A stretch of DNA of 64,000 nucleotides. Origin: Nageia nagi (Eukaryota; Pinophyta). Location of the stretch: the NCBI GenBank assembly GCA_050084985.1, contig JBITNC010000001.1:35402001-35466000 (forward strand), read 5' to 3'. This document shows, one piece after another, positions 47,346 to 60,050 of the stretch (its first letter is position 1; each line of letters begins with the position of its first letter). The notes beneath the pieces were generated by a model. The model did no database searches. It worked only from the letters and a program-made list of their open reading frames with translations, and had not been told where the DNA came from. The position numbers and the translations under genes were made by a program.

Positions 47346-48107
47346 TATTAACTAAGATGTGGTAATATATGTGGCTATGTATCAAAGAAACAATAGTAAT
47401 TCTAAGGATGTGATTCTTATTGCTAAGAAATGAATCTCTAGAGAAGTTTGGATACTTTTATTGAACCAAATAGATAGAAACTACAAAAGCAAATGTTGCA
47501 ACGAAATAAATTTGGTAAACAAAAGTGAATCTAGTTGCTATGCTAATGAGTGCAATAAGAAAATCAAACAAATTTGAACAAGCCTTGAAATTCATCAAAG
47601 AAGAATATGAGATGGTAAAATAGTTCAACTTTACAAACTCCATATTAAGCATGACACTCCAAGTAATAATAAACATAAAATTTTTACATATAAAGATTAA
47701 CTACTAATTATTTCTCACAATTCATGAAGTAGAAATAAATATATCACATAAAGATTTAAGAATAGTGAAAGATAAATCATAGTTAAGAGATCAAGAAACA
47801 AGTTATATTCTATTATCATTTAGCATAAATACAAAATAGGGGCAATAGCTAATGTATCCAACCTCTTTCTTCTTTACTACACTAATTATAGTTTTCCTAC
47901 TAAGGAATCTACTCTAGCAAACTTGTAATAAAATATGATATATAAAAATACCTCTAACTAACTTTGTATTACATTTGGTTCTGATATGGCTTACAATTTG
48001 GATCCAAATCTTTAACTTCCTATAGCCATATCCCATGTATTTGGATGCCTTTAATGTATCTAGAACTCAAAACTTGGATCTAGTAGTTGAGATTGCTTTC
48101 TTGAAAG
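47346..48107 (-). repeat. Gypsy-3 5' LTR, truncated by gypsy-2
   Basis: Matches 18830-19596 throughout. Its inner end is TATTAACTAAG (family form TGTTGACTAAG). The homology stops sharply at TTGAAAG (48107), where the gypsy-2 LTR begins TGTTTAGC. Confidence 0.85.
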
Positions 48108-48931
48108 TGTTTAGCTAAAAAACAACCCTAGAAGCATGCAAAATAAGAGATTTACAACTAATAAAACTCTTTATTTATCTTTGGTATAAATGTCAATTTT
48201 GAGTACAAGTTTACCTACATGGAGGGTTTAAGTACAATAGATGATATGGGCCTCTTGGAAGCCTTCTTTATTGTTTTCTACAAGCTCCAAGTGATGTTTA
48301 TGAAACCTATATAAGAAGGAGAATAATGTTGATTATTTCCTCCTTGCTAGTTCCTTGGCTCTTCTTTGCTCAAATAAGCTATTGTTCCTAAAAATATTAC
48401 ACATACATAAACCAACAACACATTAAAAATACCTTCTCATGATATGAAATCAAATCAAGTAAACATGAATAATCATATATGTAAATAACTTAGTAAATGC
48501 AATATACTCAAAACTCTAGATGTAGTCTAATAGCAAAATGTTGCATTCAATATTTCGTATTAGTCCTTTGTTTTCTCCTAGGAGGAGGTTTGATTTATAG
48601 TTTTTTTTGAGGTGGCTAAGTTTGCTATTTTGGAGGTAAGGACTACATAAAAAGTATCATCTAGCCTTGTCACAGGTTCTATCCATGTAGGGAAAATAGA
48701 GGATCAATTGATTTATTTCCTTGGATGCCCTAATTTTTCCATTTTTTATTTAACTTTTTCATTTATGGGATCATTAGTAATTTCACATCAGGCACTAGTG
48801 ATAGGAATGGATCATTGATGATTATACTAGGTCACCAATGATTAACAAGTTTTAACAAACTTTATTATTTGCTTAAATTTTTATCCCCTTCTTTTGTTTA
48901 TCGAAAGAGTGGCAATTTTTAGGTGTCTACA
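48108..48931 (-). repeat. Gypsy-2 3' LTR
   Basis: Starts TGTTTAGCTAAAAAAC on the + strand at the exact point where the gypsy-3 LTR match ends, and finishes AGGTGTCTACA at 48931 (TGTAGACACCT on the - strand). The outer LTR end resembles that of gypsy-1 (TGTAGATACCC), suggesting related families. A TATA-like sequence CCTATATAAGAAGGAG lies at about 48308-48323, but on the + strand. Confidence 0.75.
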
Positions 48932-48944
48932 TTTTTCCACTTTG
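48932..48944 (-). promoter_or_regulatory. Polypurine tract of gypsy-2
   Basis: On the - strand CAAAGTGGAAAAA lies directly before TGTAGACACC. It would prime plus-strand synthesis. Confidence 0.75.
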
Positions 48945-50600
48945 TGAAATACCCAACATTTTATAGGTGGAAATTATTTCAAAAAAACTAAACCTATCTA
49001 AGAGGGGGTACAATCAAGTCTTAGACTTGTGTTCCTAACCTTAGGTTAATATTTTAAATTAACTCATTCACTATGAATAAGCTAAATTTTAGTGAGTAGA
49101 TTATAACTAAATCCTTTTTTTTTTCTTTTGCATTTGACATGTTTTGAAAGCAATCAAGATTGTATTCCAAGGTGTAACTTAGATAGTTATCATTATACCA
49201 TTGTGCTATGCTGAAATGATATGGATGGAGTCTTAACCATTAGGCATATGTCTTAGATAGCATTTGATAAAGAAGCTTCCTTATGAATACAAAAACATTG
49301 ACCATTCTACTTTTGTCCCAATAGGTGGGTTACTTGGTGATCTTGTACAAAAGTTCATTGAACAATTTTAATCATATCCAAACCTATCATTCTTTTCTTT
49401 GTTAAAAGAAGGGTCATTTTTCAAATTTAGAGTTGCTCAAAACTTTTAGTTTTTTCAAAACACTTAGCTTTGGCTAAACAAAAAACTTGTTTCAATTTTA
49501 CCTTTAACATATTTTTAATTTTTCAAGATTTTATAAATATATTAATTTTTATAATTTTAATTGTTATATTATTTTTGGTATGTTTTTTATGATATTTTTT
49601 ATGTGAGCAATCTTTTGAGTGCAAGTGTTTTATTCAAGTTTAGAAACATAGCTTAAGTTTTTATGTAATTCTATGCCCTTAGTCAATTTGTAGTTGGTTG
49701 TTCAAAAAGATATATACAAAGCTTTATAGATAGCTTTAACTATTCTATTTTATTTTGAATTTTCTCATTAATATTTACAATCAATCATAGGCCTAATCAG
49801 GCCTAAAGAACTTTCGACATTTCTTGAAATAACTCCAATTTTTTGTATTTTTAAGATTTTTTCAATTTTAATAGAAAATATTTAGGAAGAACATAGGAAG
49901 GATCTTAGGTACTCTTATCGAAATACCTACATAACTTTATGCTAGGAAAACTCTCTTCTTCTTATTCTTTTTTTTTAAAAAGGTTTTGGTCACCGATGAT
50001 GCTTATGAATCATTGGTCCTCGACCAAAAATTGTTGACATTTGACTGCATATATAGATAAAAAGAAAAAGTTCTTGCTTTCATTTTCTACTTTGTCTTTC
50101 TACCATGTTAGATCTTTGTTGCTTTCTACCTCACAAGCTGAGAGTTTGACCCCACATTTTCCCTTTTCACTATTGATTGAGTCAGGATGCCACCATGAGG
50201 ATGCTTGACATTGTGCAAGAGGCCAATGAGGTTGGAGGTTGGTTTTAGAACCCTATTTTAAGTTTTTTTTAATGCATTAAATTTAACCATTAAAAGTCAA
50301 AATAGGAACCATAGAAAGGTTGAGAATAGTTTTTAGAAGTTTTTAGATCATTTAGTTTCCCAATTTTTGTTATTTGCATTAAATTTTAAGTTTTTTCAAA
50401 AGCTTTAGCCGCATTCATTGACTAGGGTCAAGGGTTTACAAAAACACCAATGATTAGCCATGATTGCTAGCAATTCTATAAATATTGATCTCGATCATTG
50501 ATGATCATACCTAGATTAATTTTTTTAAGCTAACTTTTTTCACATGACTATCTTAGGTCTTAGAGAATTTTGAGCTAAGTGGATGATATCCTAGGATCTT
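48945..50600. other. Gypsy-2 3' non-coding region
   Basis: T-rich stretch between the purine tract and the antisense PMD-like ORF. No gene or paired repeat was recognised. Confidence 0.4.
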
Positions 50601-50622
50601 GTTAGAGGGTTAGGATCTATGG

Positions 50623-52480
50623 ATGGCTAAAGAGCACACATTCCTATGTAGTGTGGGTTTAAAATTTGGGCCCTATATGGGTCACATTCACTGGGACTAC
50701 CCTTTGCTGGTGACTTTGTTGGAGAGATGGGACTACTTGACTAGTACCTTCCATATTCCTATAGGGGAGATGACTATCATGATGGAGGAAATACATCATT
50801 TATATTATATACCAATTTAGGGAAATGGATTCAGTATGCTATGGATTGAGAGTTAGTGCATACTAATATCATTTCCATTTATAGAGCAAATGTAGCTAAT
50901 GAAGTTTTGGGGGATATGTTCTTAGATGGCTTCTCATACTTCAGGTACTAGAAGAATGACTATAAAAAACTTCTATGAGCTTATTACTTGATGGGAATTA
51001 CCTAGTATTATGCACTTCCAAACATGGGTAGTGATCAATTTCCCTAGTTACTGTTGCATGTGGTGGTTGATATGCTTCAGCATGGTACTATTTATGCTTG
51101 GGTTCCTACTCTCCTAGCATATATTTGTAGGAAGCTTTTCTTCTATTCATTGGGTGATCAATCATCCCTAATGATTACCTTACAGGCTTGGGCATATGAG
51201 TGTATCCATATTGCTTGCCCTCATGGAATCTTAGTTCCTAGCTTTGAGACACACTTCATGTATCTAGCTATGATTTTATGATGTAGAGATGACTTATACT
51301 CACATCCCTTTGATGGTATATATCATGATATTGCATAATATCAACACTTATTATTGCACATGGTGCCCAATCAGGTGAGGTTTACACCTTACCATTCTTA
51401 TCTAGATTGGGATGAGCTTTTTGCCCAACTTTTTGGTATCAAATAGGCCAAAGTTCTCACTGGGAGGCAAATAAACTTCTTAAAGTACTTTTACTTTGAG
51501 TGTGTGCAACATCAATTCATTCTTGTGTAGGATATTTCACCTAATCCTATCTGATTCCTTAGAGAGGGCAAGTTACCTATCGAGGGCATATAGCATATTT
51601 AATATGTAAAGCCTAATTTGACATAGCAAGATCCCTTAGTTGAGGATTATAAGGTGGATGATGTGGGGGCTACAAAGGAGTTCCTATCATGGTGGTAGGT
51701 TGAGATATAGGGAGATGCAAGAGAGGATGTGGGTTGTCAAGTACATCAATGAGTTGATAAGGTAGACATAGCAGTTGAGGTTGGAGGGGTAGCTAGGGAT
51801 GAACCCATAAGGGAGCATACTAAGGAGCAAATTAAGGAGCAGGTGATTGAGGACCTACAAGATATAGTTGGTCTAGGTGAGAAGACTAAGGTAGGTACAT
51901 TGGCTAGAGGTGTGAGAGGAGGTTGGGCTCCTCCTTAATAGGTAGCCAATGTTGATGCACTCCTAAGGGATATCTATGAGTTGAGATATCAAGTTTGTTA
52001 TCTTAGCACTCATATGTACCATTACCAAGCTAAGAGAAATAAGTCTTACCAGAGAGATGAGGCTCAAGCCTCTTCATAGGTTGAAGGGGCCAATACATCC
52101 ACAAAGGAAGCTAATCAACCATCAATATTTGTATAGGGTATTCTTCAATAGAGGGATTATTATTCCTATATTATTCACACATGATTGATTGGAGTACTTT
52201 TGTATGTTCCTAACATGCTATATCTAGTTCCTCTTATTTCATACATTCCTATGGATATCTTAATTTAATAGGTAGCTAGTGGAATTCAAAGGACTAATAG
52301 TACATAAGGTAGGGTTGTTAGACCTTTTACATCACATAACCATAGTGGGATAGGTGGGGTTTCTCCTCAACATACAATGTGATCATCTAAAGTTCATGGG
52401 GTGACTTCGACTGAGAGTCCTACAAGTTTAGTGGGTACTACCCATCCAAGATAAGGTAGAGCTAGTATTCTGATAAATGA
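50623..52480 (+). pseudogene. PMD-like (plant mobile domain) ORF, antisense inside gypsy-2, decayed
   Basis: On the + strand an ATG at 50623 opens 65 codons containing VTLLERWDYLTSTFHIPIGE followed by MTIMMEEIHHLYYIP. This is a clear plant mobile domain signature (LVERWRPETHTFHLP-GEMT-TLEDV). After a stop and a shift, HGTIYAWVPTLLAYICRKL (about 51081-51137) and YSLGDQSSLMITLQAWAYEC continue it, the counterpart of the gypsy-1 copy. The C-terminal third has charged text (DALLRDIYELRYQV near 51954-51995) and no known motif. The gene lies opposite to gag-pol, between integrase-side genes and the 3' LTR. It may have come from a host PMD gene or have moved with this retrotransposon lineage for long; the sequence cannot decide. 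Confidence 0.72.
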
Positions 52481-52733
52481 TGGGGAGGGCCACTCTTGAG
52501 GATGTCTCAATTATTGGATCATATATTTTTATATTTCATGTTATAATTATGGATTTTTATCAAACTATTTCATTTATTTTTGGAGATCATGAGGGGCATG
52601 ATCATTTCATATGTTTAGACATATTAGTTGTAGGCTTATTTGTTGATGACATTATTTATCTATTGGATCATGGTAGTCATGATTGATGGTTAATTTTTCA
52701 AGATGTGATGGCTAGCTTATGTGATGAATATTT

Positions 52734-52735
<2 letters not shown>

Positions 52736-52819
<84 letters not shown>

Positions 52820-52823
52820 ATAT
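52736..52823. repeat. (AT)n microsatellite, about 88 bp
   Basis: Uninterrupted TA dinucleotides except one missing step near 52808. It is highly likely to vary in length between individuals. Confidence 0.98.
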
Positions 52824-54420
52824 GGTGATAGCCTAGACTTTTATATGCATAATTTAGTATCACATTAATCTATGCTACTATTTTAAGTTTTTAGATGTAT
52901 GTTTTTAAAATGAAGATGTATGAATGTTTTAATTTTCACATTTTGTTTAGTTTAAGGAATTATTTATAATATATTTTATGAATGTAAAGTGGTCTTTATG
53001 TTTATATAGGACTACTATATTTATAGAACAAGATTTGATTTGTAGGATAATGGAATGAGATGCATCATTTTCCATTTTCTTGGCTACTTTTGTACATGGT
53101 TTGAATAGAACATACTGGTATGAATATATATGATATCATGGATGATGTGGACATATGGATGTAAAACATATAAGATTTACAAAATACTTTATGTATGTAT
53201 GGATGTAATAATGGATACACATATATGTATATGGACAAATGGTATCAATGAATGTAAAATGTATGAAACTTAATGACCTAAGGTATTTATGAATGACATA
53301 ATAATTTAGACATCAATCTTTATTCTTTGGCAACTTATCAAGCTTTATAATGATAATAATGTATGATGGTATGGAATTAATGAACATAAATAAATAAAGA
53401 AGTGTGATGAATAACACCTTTAATATCTATTTTCATCAATTAATCTTCTATTTTGGTCTCATCTACTAGGGATGATATAAAACAAGATCATAATATACTT
53501 AAGTTTATCATAGACTCATGTGTGTGCAATGATATTCATTTTCTTCTCTTGAATTTTGCAAATTGAATACCCCAAGATTATAAATTATGAGATGTGATTT
53601 TCTTATATTTTTGTAAGGTAAACTTCAGTGCCAAAAAGTGTCCATATCCCTATTGAGGATTAACCCCTTCATCCCGTTACAACCTTGCTCTATTTCTAAT
53701 TAGACATCTATAGCCCCAATAGAGGATACAATAATAGCCCAAGAATTGTACATATTTATTTATTTTCTTTCTAACTCTCATTTCTTATTTTTCTTCTCTT
53801 TTTTTTTATATCCTAGCTCTTGGGTTCAGGATGAATCAAAAAGTAAGAGAAATCATATTCAAATTTATGCTTAAGAAATATCTAATTTTTTATTATTTTG
53901 AGATTTTAACATGAGAAGTGTATGAGCCTATTAGTGCACTACCATATATCATAGTTATATCTTTTTATCATCCTAAATTTTTGAAATCTTGACATAGGAT
54001 CTTTCAATTAAAACCAAATATGAATAGTGTATCCATTGGCTACTTCTTTATTCATAAATACAACTATATATATATATGTATGTATGTATGTATATATATT
54101 ATGGATGCATGTATGATGTGTGGGTATGTATAGCTTGATTAGTTACCTCTTTCATAATGATTGATATCTAATAATTATTCCATTCAAGGTAAAGGATCAA
54201 ACATAATAAATAAAGTGAAATGATATGAACACAAGGGTAGTGCACCTAGTAGCCAAGATGCTTCTAATTTTTTTTTTATTTTTTATAATTTTTGAATTTT
54301 TTAAGGATTTCCTAATTGGTAAGAATTTACAACAAGTCATCATGGGTGAAAGGATGGAAATGGTAGTGAGTGTGAATGGTATGATCAATGGCCCATTGTG
54401 TAAAATCATGGGTGACAGAT
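52824..54420. other. Gypsy-2 internal non-coding DNA
   Basis: AT-rich spacer between the antisense PMD-like ORF and the sense extra ORF. It holds a small ATGT/AT microsatellite (about 54065-54100). No gene was seen. Confidence 0.5.
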
Positions 54421-54429
54421 ATAGATAAC

Positions 54430-56708
54430 ATGAAATCCTAGCACCAAATATTTATATATAAGAGGTGGGCTAAGATGACTTCATCAAAAAGGTCTTCTTC
54501 AGGATGTAAAAGATGTGGTCCATAAAATTTAACAAATATGAATACCAATGGGTTAATAAGATCATCAATCATAATCCTCCATATGAAATTAGGTTTGGAG
54601 AACATGCAAATGAGATTTTGGAGGAACTCTTCATTAGGTATATCATAGATTACACAAGTTCCCCAACAAGGCTCATCAATAAAAATTTCTATTTGATGAG
54701 AACTCTTTAAGGCATCATAGGAATGGTCATACTTATCTAGTATAGTGGTTAAAGCTACCATAGATAAAATTTGATGTTGTATATTTTTGAGCAACTAATT
54801 GAATTGATCTTTCTCTAATTCTAGAGTGTGGATGAGGTCTCCTAAAGTGTCATTAGAAAAAGTACAATGTGATCATGAGATACAAAGGGATGATAGTTTC
54901 CATGGTATAGGAATGTCATAATATGAAAAATGCTCCTGTTGGTTGGTTGGAGGACTAATACAATGCAGATGACTCATGATGCTATTATATATAACCTTAA
55001 ATATCATATGCAAGTATTTTAGAATTTGTAGGAGTTTTTTAAAGACAAAAGTAGATATATACACACATTTGTTCCTACAAAAAAATATTTAATAATTTTT
55101 TGAGTTATTTACATGCATTTTTAATGATTGTATTTTTTATTTATTTTATTATTATTTTTAGGACAAAAAAATTTCTACAATTCCCCAATGACAATGCTTT
55201 TTTTTTATGAATAACCCAACCTTTATGACCCAAAAAGTAAAAATATAGATGTTGAGCTATAAAATGAATAGGTCCTACTCCTATAATGGATGGTTGATAA
55301 TGGATAGGATACAAAATAAGTGGAAATACTAGTGGATGATGCTTGAACTTCTTAATGATGCATTTTGGCCTAGCTAATGATTTTTAGGCCTCATCATTTT
55401 CAAGAAGTAAAAGGTGAGATGGAATCCCTAAGGACTATGGAGATTGAGGGGAAATTAATGATGTGAGGGGGATCATGTTCTCTATGAGATTTTGGATATA
55501 CTTATTTTTATAGGTTTAATTATGACCTCATTTCTTCTTTGGTTAAAGCATTCAAAAGTCCTTTGAAACCTTGGTTTTACATTGGTAGGATTATTTACAT
55601 AACAATTTTTACAAAATAATGAACTGTAATCATATATAATTTTGTTTTGTAAAATTGAATGGATATTATACTCTAGTACTAAGTCATTAATAACTTTAGT
55701 TAAGGAGAGTGATCTCCCATAACATTGAAGAGTCATATGATCAACAAAACTTAACAAGATTTTACATATTTCGTAAGGCCATTGCAAATGAAATAGATGG
55801 ATCCAATTTATTAAGGATTCAATTTTCATCCATATTCCTTTTTCTTTTAGTTCAATGGTTTCCTTAATATTATCAATTGTTAAATCCCATACATTAGTTC
55901 TTCATTGATTGAAAAAATTCACAGTTATAACTTCTTAAATATCTTTTTGGTAAAGCAAAGAAATGGGCTATCTTAGTGTAATGACACTTTTGCAATGCTT
56001 GCATGTAGCGATCTTCTAGATATCTATCAATAAAATTATAACTCATAGGATTAAATTATAATTTTTTTTTTTCATTATTTTCTAGTAATCTTGGTATTAA
56101 AGCTCTTATTAGACTATTACATGGGGGAGGATTGGGGAACCTTGACCTAATTTGAGAAAATCATCAATCAATTTTTTACACACATCTAATTGAGAGTTGA
56201 GGCTTATGAACAAAGACTCTATAAAAATCATAGACTATTTTGTGACAACACTGGTCTCTTATCATTTGTTCTACCCATGTAAATAGAAAATCCTCATCTG
56301 GCTAAGTATTAATTACTCTATTTTGGATTCAATTGTTGAAGAACTAATCAACTATGATCCTAGGGGATGATGTGGGCCAATATCAACATAACAAGTTTAT
56401 CATGTATACTTGAGTGAAATAACATACATGAATTAATTGATACATGGATTTATCTATAAAAATCTCTAAGTTATCCCCTAGAATACTTATCTCCCACCCT
56501 TGATATGTTTCTAGAGATAATTTTAAGGCTAGGATTGTTGTAGACTAATAGGTAGATGGAGGAAATTTCTATTTATAGGAGAAGTGTATAGGGATAATTC
56601 TATCATAGCCCTATCTCCCAAGTATCTTGGTTTCTAATACCAAGATATTTTTTGAATGTTCCTTTGATCAGTAATCAGGTGGATATTTTTTCTCTCTTTT
56701 GATGCCAT
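54430..56708 (-). pseudogene. Extra sense ORF of gypsy-2, unknown function, downstream of integrase
   Basis: On the - strand an ATG at 56708-56706, about 120 bp after the integrase text ends, starts MASKERKNIHLITDQRNIQK. It runs on with YLGDRAMIELSLYTSPINRN. Later open stretches are 55829-55482 (WPYEICKILLSFVDHMTLQC, then NDLVLEYNIHSILQNKIIYD) and 54794-54438 (DALKSSHQIEIFIDEPCWGT, then MFSKPNFIWRIMIDDLINPL). If one gene, it would encode about 750 residues. I recognise no catalytic or zinc motif. It differs from the gypsy-3 extra ORF in every block I compared. Stops and shifts show it is decayed. Confidence 0.5.
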
Positions 56709-56829
56709 TTTTTATTTTAAATACATTAAATATGTATAAATTTTAAGAAGAGCACTCTTGTTAATTTTAAACTAATATACTATTTTCAATATATAAATTA
56801 CAAATAAAAAAGGCTTATTAACTATAAAA

Positions 56830-57990
56830 GGACAAAGGTGCATGATGTTTATAGGCTCACGCTCTTCATTACCTTCCATATCAACTAAATGATAAGCTCC
56901 AAATCCATATTTTATTTTAATTATATAGGGACCTAACAAGTTAGGAGTAAACTTGTCACAAAGTTGTCATTTCATTCAATAAGTTTGTTGGTTTTCTTTT
57001 AAAACTAAAACTCCTATATTAAATTTATGAATTTTGATTTTTTTATCAAAAGCTCATTTAACAAATTTTGATAAGTATGTAGATGCTCTAACACGTTAAC
57101 TCTTCTTTCATCTAGAAGTAGAAATTGATCTAATCTTATTTGCAAAACTATTTCATCTATGATATAGTCTTGTAAGGAAATTTGTAAAGAAGGAATTTTT
57201 ATTTCCAAGGGTAATACTACTTCTACTCCATAAACTAAGCAAAATGGGGTTTCCTTAGTAGGAGTTCAAATACTAGTTTGATAAGCCCATAATGCATGTG
57301 TAATTTATGTATGCCAATCTTGGTGAGACTCATAAATAGTTTTTAATAAAATACTACAAATGGTTTTGTTTGTAGCTTTAGGTTGACCATTCCCTTGAGG
57401 ATAGTAAGGGCTTGAGAAACTTAATCAAATATGATATCCTTTACATTAGACTTCCTTGTTTTTAAAGTTTTTCTAATTATCAGTGATAATTTGAGCTAGG
57501 ATTCCAAAATGACATATAATATGGTTTTGTATGAATTTTTCTATCTTTGACCCTTTTGTTGAAACCATAGGGATGGCATCGACCCTCTTCATAAAATATT
57601 CTATAGCAGTTATTATAAACTTATGACCTCCTAAGGAAATAGGAAAGATTTACCTAATAAATCTAATGCCCTTCTTGAGAATGGCCATAATGATTGCATG
57701 GGTTGTAATGTATGTGAAGGTTGATAAAATAAATTTATGTGTTGTTGATATTTAATACACTTTCTAACATATTCCATATAGTCATGTTCCATAGTGGGCC
57801 AATAGTATCCCATACACATTAATTATTTTGTAATTACAAAGCCACTAAAATATCCTTTGCAAATTCTATCATGTGTGCATGAAATAGCAATTTGTGAATC
57901 AGCCCATTCTAAACATCTTAGAAATATCCCATAAAAACCCCTATGGTATAGGACATCTCCTATCATGAAAAGTTAAAAGCTTTTATCATG
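56830..57990 (-). pseudogene. Gypsy-2 integrase relic
   Basis: On the - strand: the zinc-binding region with MGYYWPTMEHDYMEYVRKC (57813-57757), AIPMVSTKGSKIEKFIQNHI and ICHFGILAQIITDN (about 57580-57475). The C-terminal half includes IPSLQISLQDYIIDEIVLQ and LLDERRVNVLEHLHTYQN (57200-57070), ending at LVDMEGNEER (near 56870). This is a typical Ty3/gypsy integrase. In CIKYQQHINL the second Cys is Tyr. Stops and shifts are frequent. Confidence 0.85.
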
Positions 57991-58319
57991 AATGCTTTCC
58001 TAGATGGATTTCATTAATTCTTTAGGTAATACCCCATCTCTTAGGAATTTGAACAATTATGTATGCCATAAATATTTGTCTTCCATTGCAATGTCTAGGA
58101 CTACATGTTCGACTTCATTTGATTCTATCAAGGATTGAGTGATTTAAAAAAATTTAATAGGGATCATTTTTTTTATCAAGGTTTGCAAGCATCAAAGATC
58201 CAATGGATGCCATAGCATCAACAAACCTATTATTTGATCATGGTGTTGCTTATAGATCATATGTTTTGGAAGATGATAGGAGATTATTCACTAGTCTCTT
58301 ATCTTTCTACAATAAAGGT

Positions 58320-59200
58320 TCCTTACATTAGAAGACTTATTTGACTTGGTTTATGATCAATAATGAATTATCAATAGATTTAAATTTTATTATTTTTAAC
58401 TTTATGGAAGTTTTAATAGCTAAGATTAAAGCTTCATACTTAATATTTTTATTTGTACAAAGAAAGTTAAGCTTAAATGAATAAGGTATGGGAACTCCTT
58501 GAGGTGTAACAAACACAACATCTGCACCTTGCTTTGCTCACATCTCAATCCATAAAAATATATTATTATATCCCAATATTTAGATTCTATGGGAATTTCC
58601 ATTTCATCTAATTTTAATACATGTTCATCTAGTATTTCTATGATGAGTGGATTATTGTTAAGTAATGGTGCCTCAGCAAGATAGTCTTCTATGACTTTTC
58701 CTTTGATTGATTTCTAAATTATAAAGAGAAATTCAAATTAAATTAAATGCATGATCCATTTAGATGTTCTTTAATTTTGATAAGTTTTATTCATCATATA
58801 TTTTAAAGATTCTACTTTAGTGATTACATACATGGTATAGTTTAGCATGTAATATCTTGATTTTTTGGTTGTGAATACTATCACTAGATACAGATCTTCT
58901 AAATATACATATTTAATCTCATATCCAACCAAAATTTGTCTAATATAATGTATTACTTGATCTTTTCTATTTTCATTCTTTTAGGAAAGCATGGTTCTTA
59001 AGGCTATTTCTATAGTAGATATATATAATAGGAATGATTCTCTAATACTAGTTGGTAATAGAACAGGTGGTGAAAGAAGATAGCACTTTATTTTATCAAA
59101 TGCTTCTTGTTGTTCATTACCCTATTGAAAGATAATACCCTTATTTAAAATTTTGTTAAAAGGTTTATATTTGTCTAATAAATAAAAAATAAAGCATCTT
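58320..59200 (-). pseudogene. Gypsy-2 RNase H domains (two in tandem)
   Basis: On the - strand the first RNase H follows RT: FNKILNKGIIFQ, EAFDKIKCYLLSPPVLL and YIRQILVGYEIKYVYLEDLY (about 59160-58890). A second, separate RNase H-like block begins after VIEDYLAEAPLLNNNPLIIE: YFYGLRCEQSK, VPIPYSFKL-like text and KYEALILAIKTS (about 58560-58400, across shifts). A second RNase H of the archaeal type before integrase is a known feature of Tat elements. The second domain is read through several shifts, so residues are tentative. Confidence 0.65.
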
Positions 59201-60050
59201 ATGGCTTGTAACTTACCCTATAGGCTTTGTAATTATTTTATATTTGAGGGAGGTGACATATTTCTTATTTCTTTTATCTTGTTAGGATATACTTCAATTC
59301 CTCACCTACAAATGATGAAACCTAATAATTTCCTAGATGTTATCCCAAAACATATTTCTTTAGGTTCAATCAGATTTTATGTTCTAATAATCAATCAAAT
59401 ATTTTAATGAGCACTCTAGGATGATCTTGTTATGTTTTCAATTTAGTCAATACATCATCTACGTAATCTTCTAAAATTTCATGCATGTAATCATGAAAGA
59501 TGTACATCATGGCACTTTGATACGTAGCTCTAGTATTTTTCAATACAAAAGGCATTACTTTGTAATAGAATATTCCTCAAGGTGTTATAAATCTAATTTT
59601 ATGTTGGTCTTTTGATGCCATTTTAATTTTGATTATATCATGAAAATACATTCATGAGTGACAACATTTCATATCCCATAGTTGAATCAACCAAGATATC
59701 TATGTTTGGTAGGGAAAAGTTGTCTTTAGGACATGCTTTATTTAGATCTCTAAAGCTTGTGCAAATTTGAATCTTCCCAATGGATTTTTTAACTAGTACC
59801 ATTGTAGAAATGTAGTTATAATAATCAATTCGAATGGATAAACTTTACTTCCAAAATCTTTTTCAATTCTTCTTTTACCATTAAGGAAATCATAGGATTT
59901 ATTTTTCATAGCTTTTATTTAACATGTTTTGCACCTTCCTTTATACCAAGATTATGCACTACTAAATTAGGATCAAGTCTAGGCATATCAGCATATGAAT
60001 ATGCAAATATTTCTTATTTTTATTTGAATATTATAATAAACTCTTTTCTT
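59201..60050 (-). pseudogene. Gypsy-2 reverse transcriptase relic
   Basis: On the - strand: MKNKSYDFLNGKRRIEKDFG-like opening text, MASKDQHKIRFITP (near 59625), then GIFYYKVMPFVLKNT, ATYQSAMMYIFHDYMHEILE and the polymerase box YVDD (complement of 59454-59465). The catalytic Asp pair is intact. Upstream, the primer-grip side is frayed by stops. It is the clearest RT among the three large gypsy elements. Confidence 0.85.

Larger units (their letters stand above)
18830..48107 (-). mobile_element. Ty3/gypsy element gypsy-3 with extra ORF, interrupted by gypsy-1
   Basis: Two direct repeats, 18830-19596 and 47346-48107, are clearly related along their whole length (767 and 762 bp). In between, the - strand reads Gag (47278-45880), protease, RT, RNase H, integrase (to 41300) and an extra ORF (from 40974). 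An unrelated gypsy element (about 21060-35958) is embedded. Removing it leaves about 14 kb. The right repeat stops at 48107 exactly where gypsy-2 starts with TG, so the rest of the gypsy-3 5' LTR must be beyond the window. Target bases TAACT at 18825-18829 are the predicted duplication. Confidence 0.75.
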
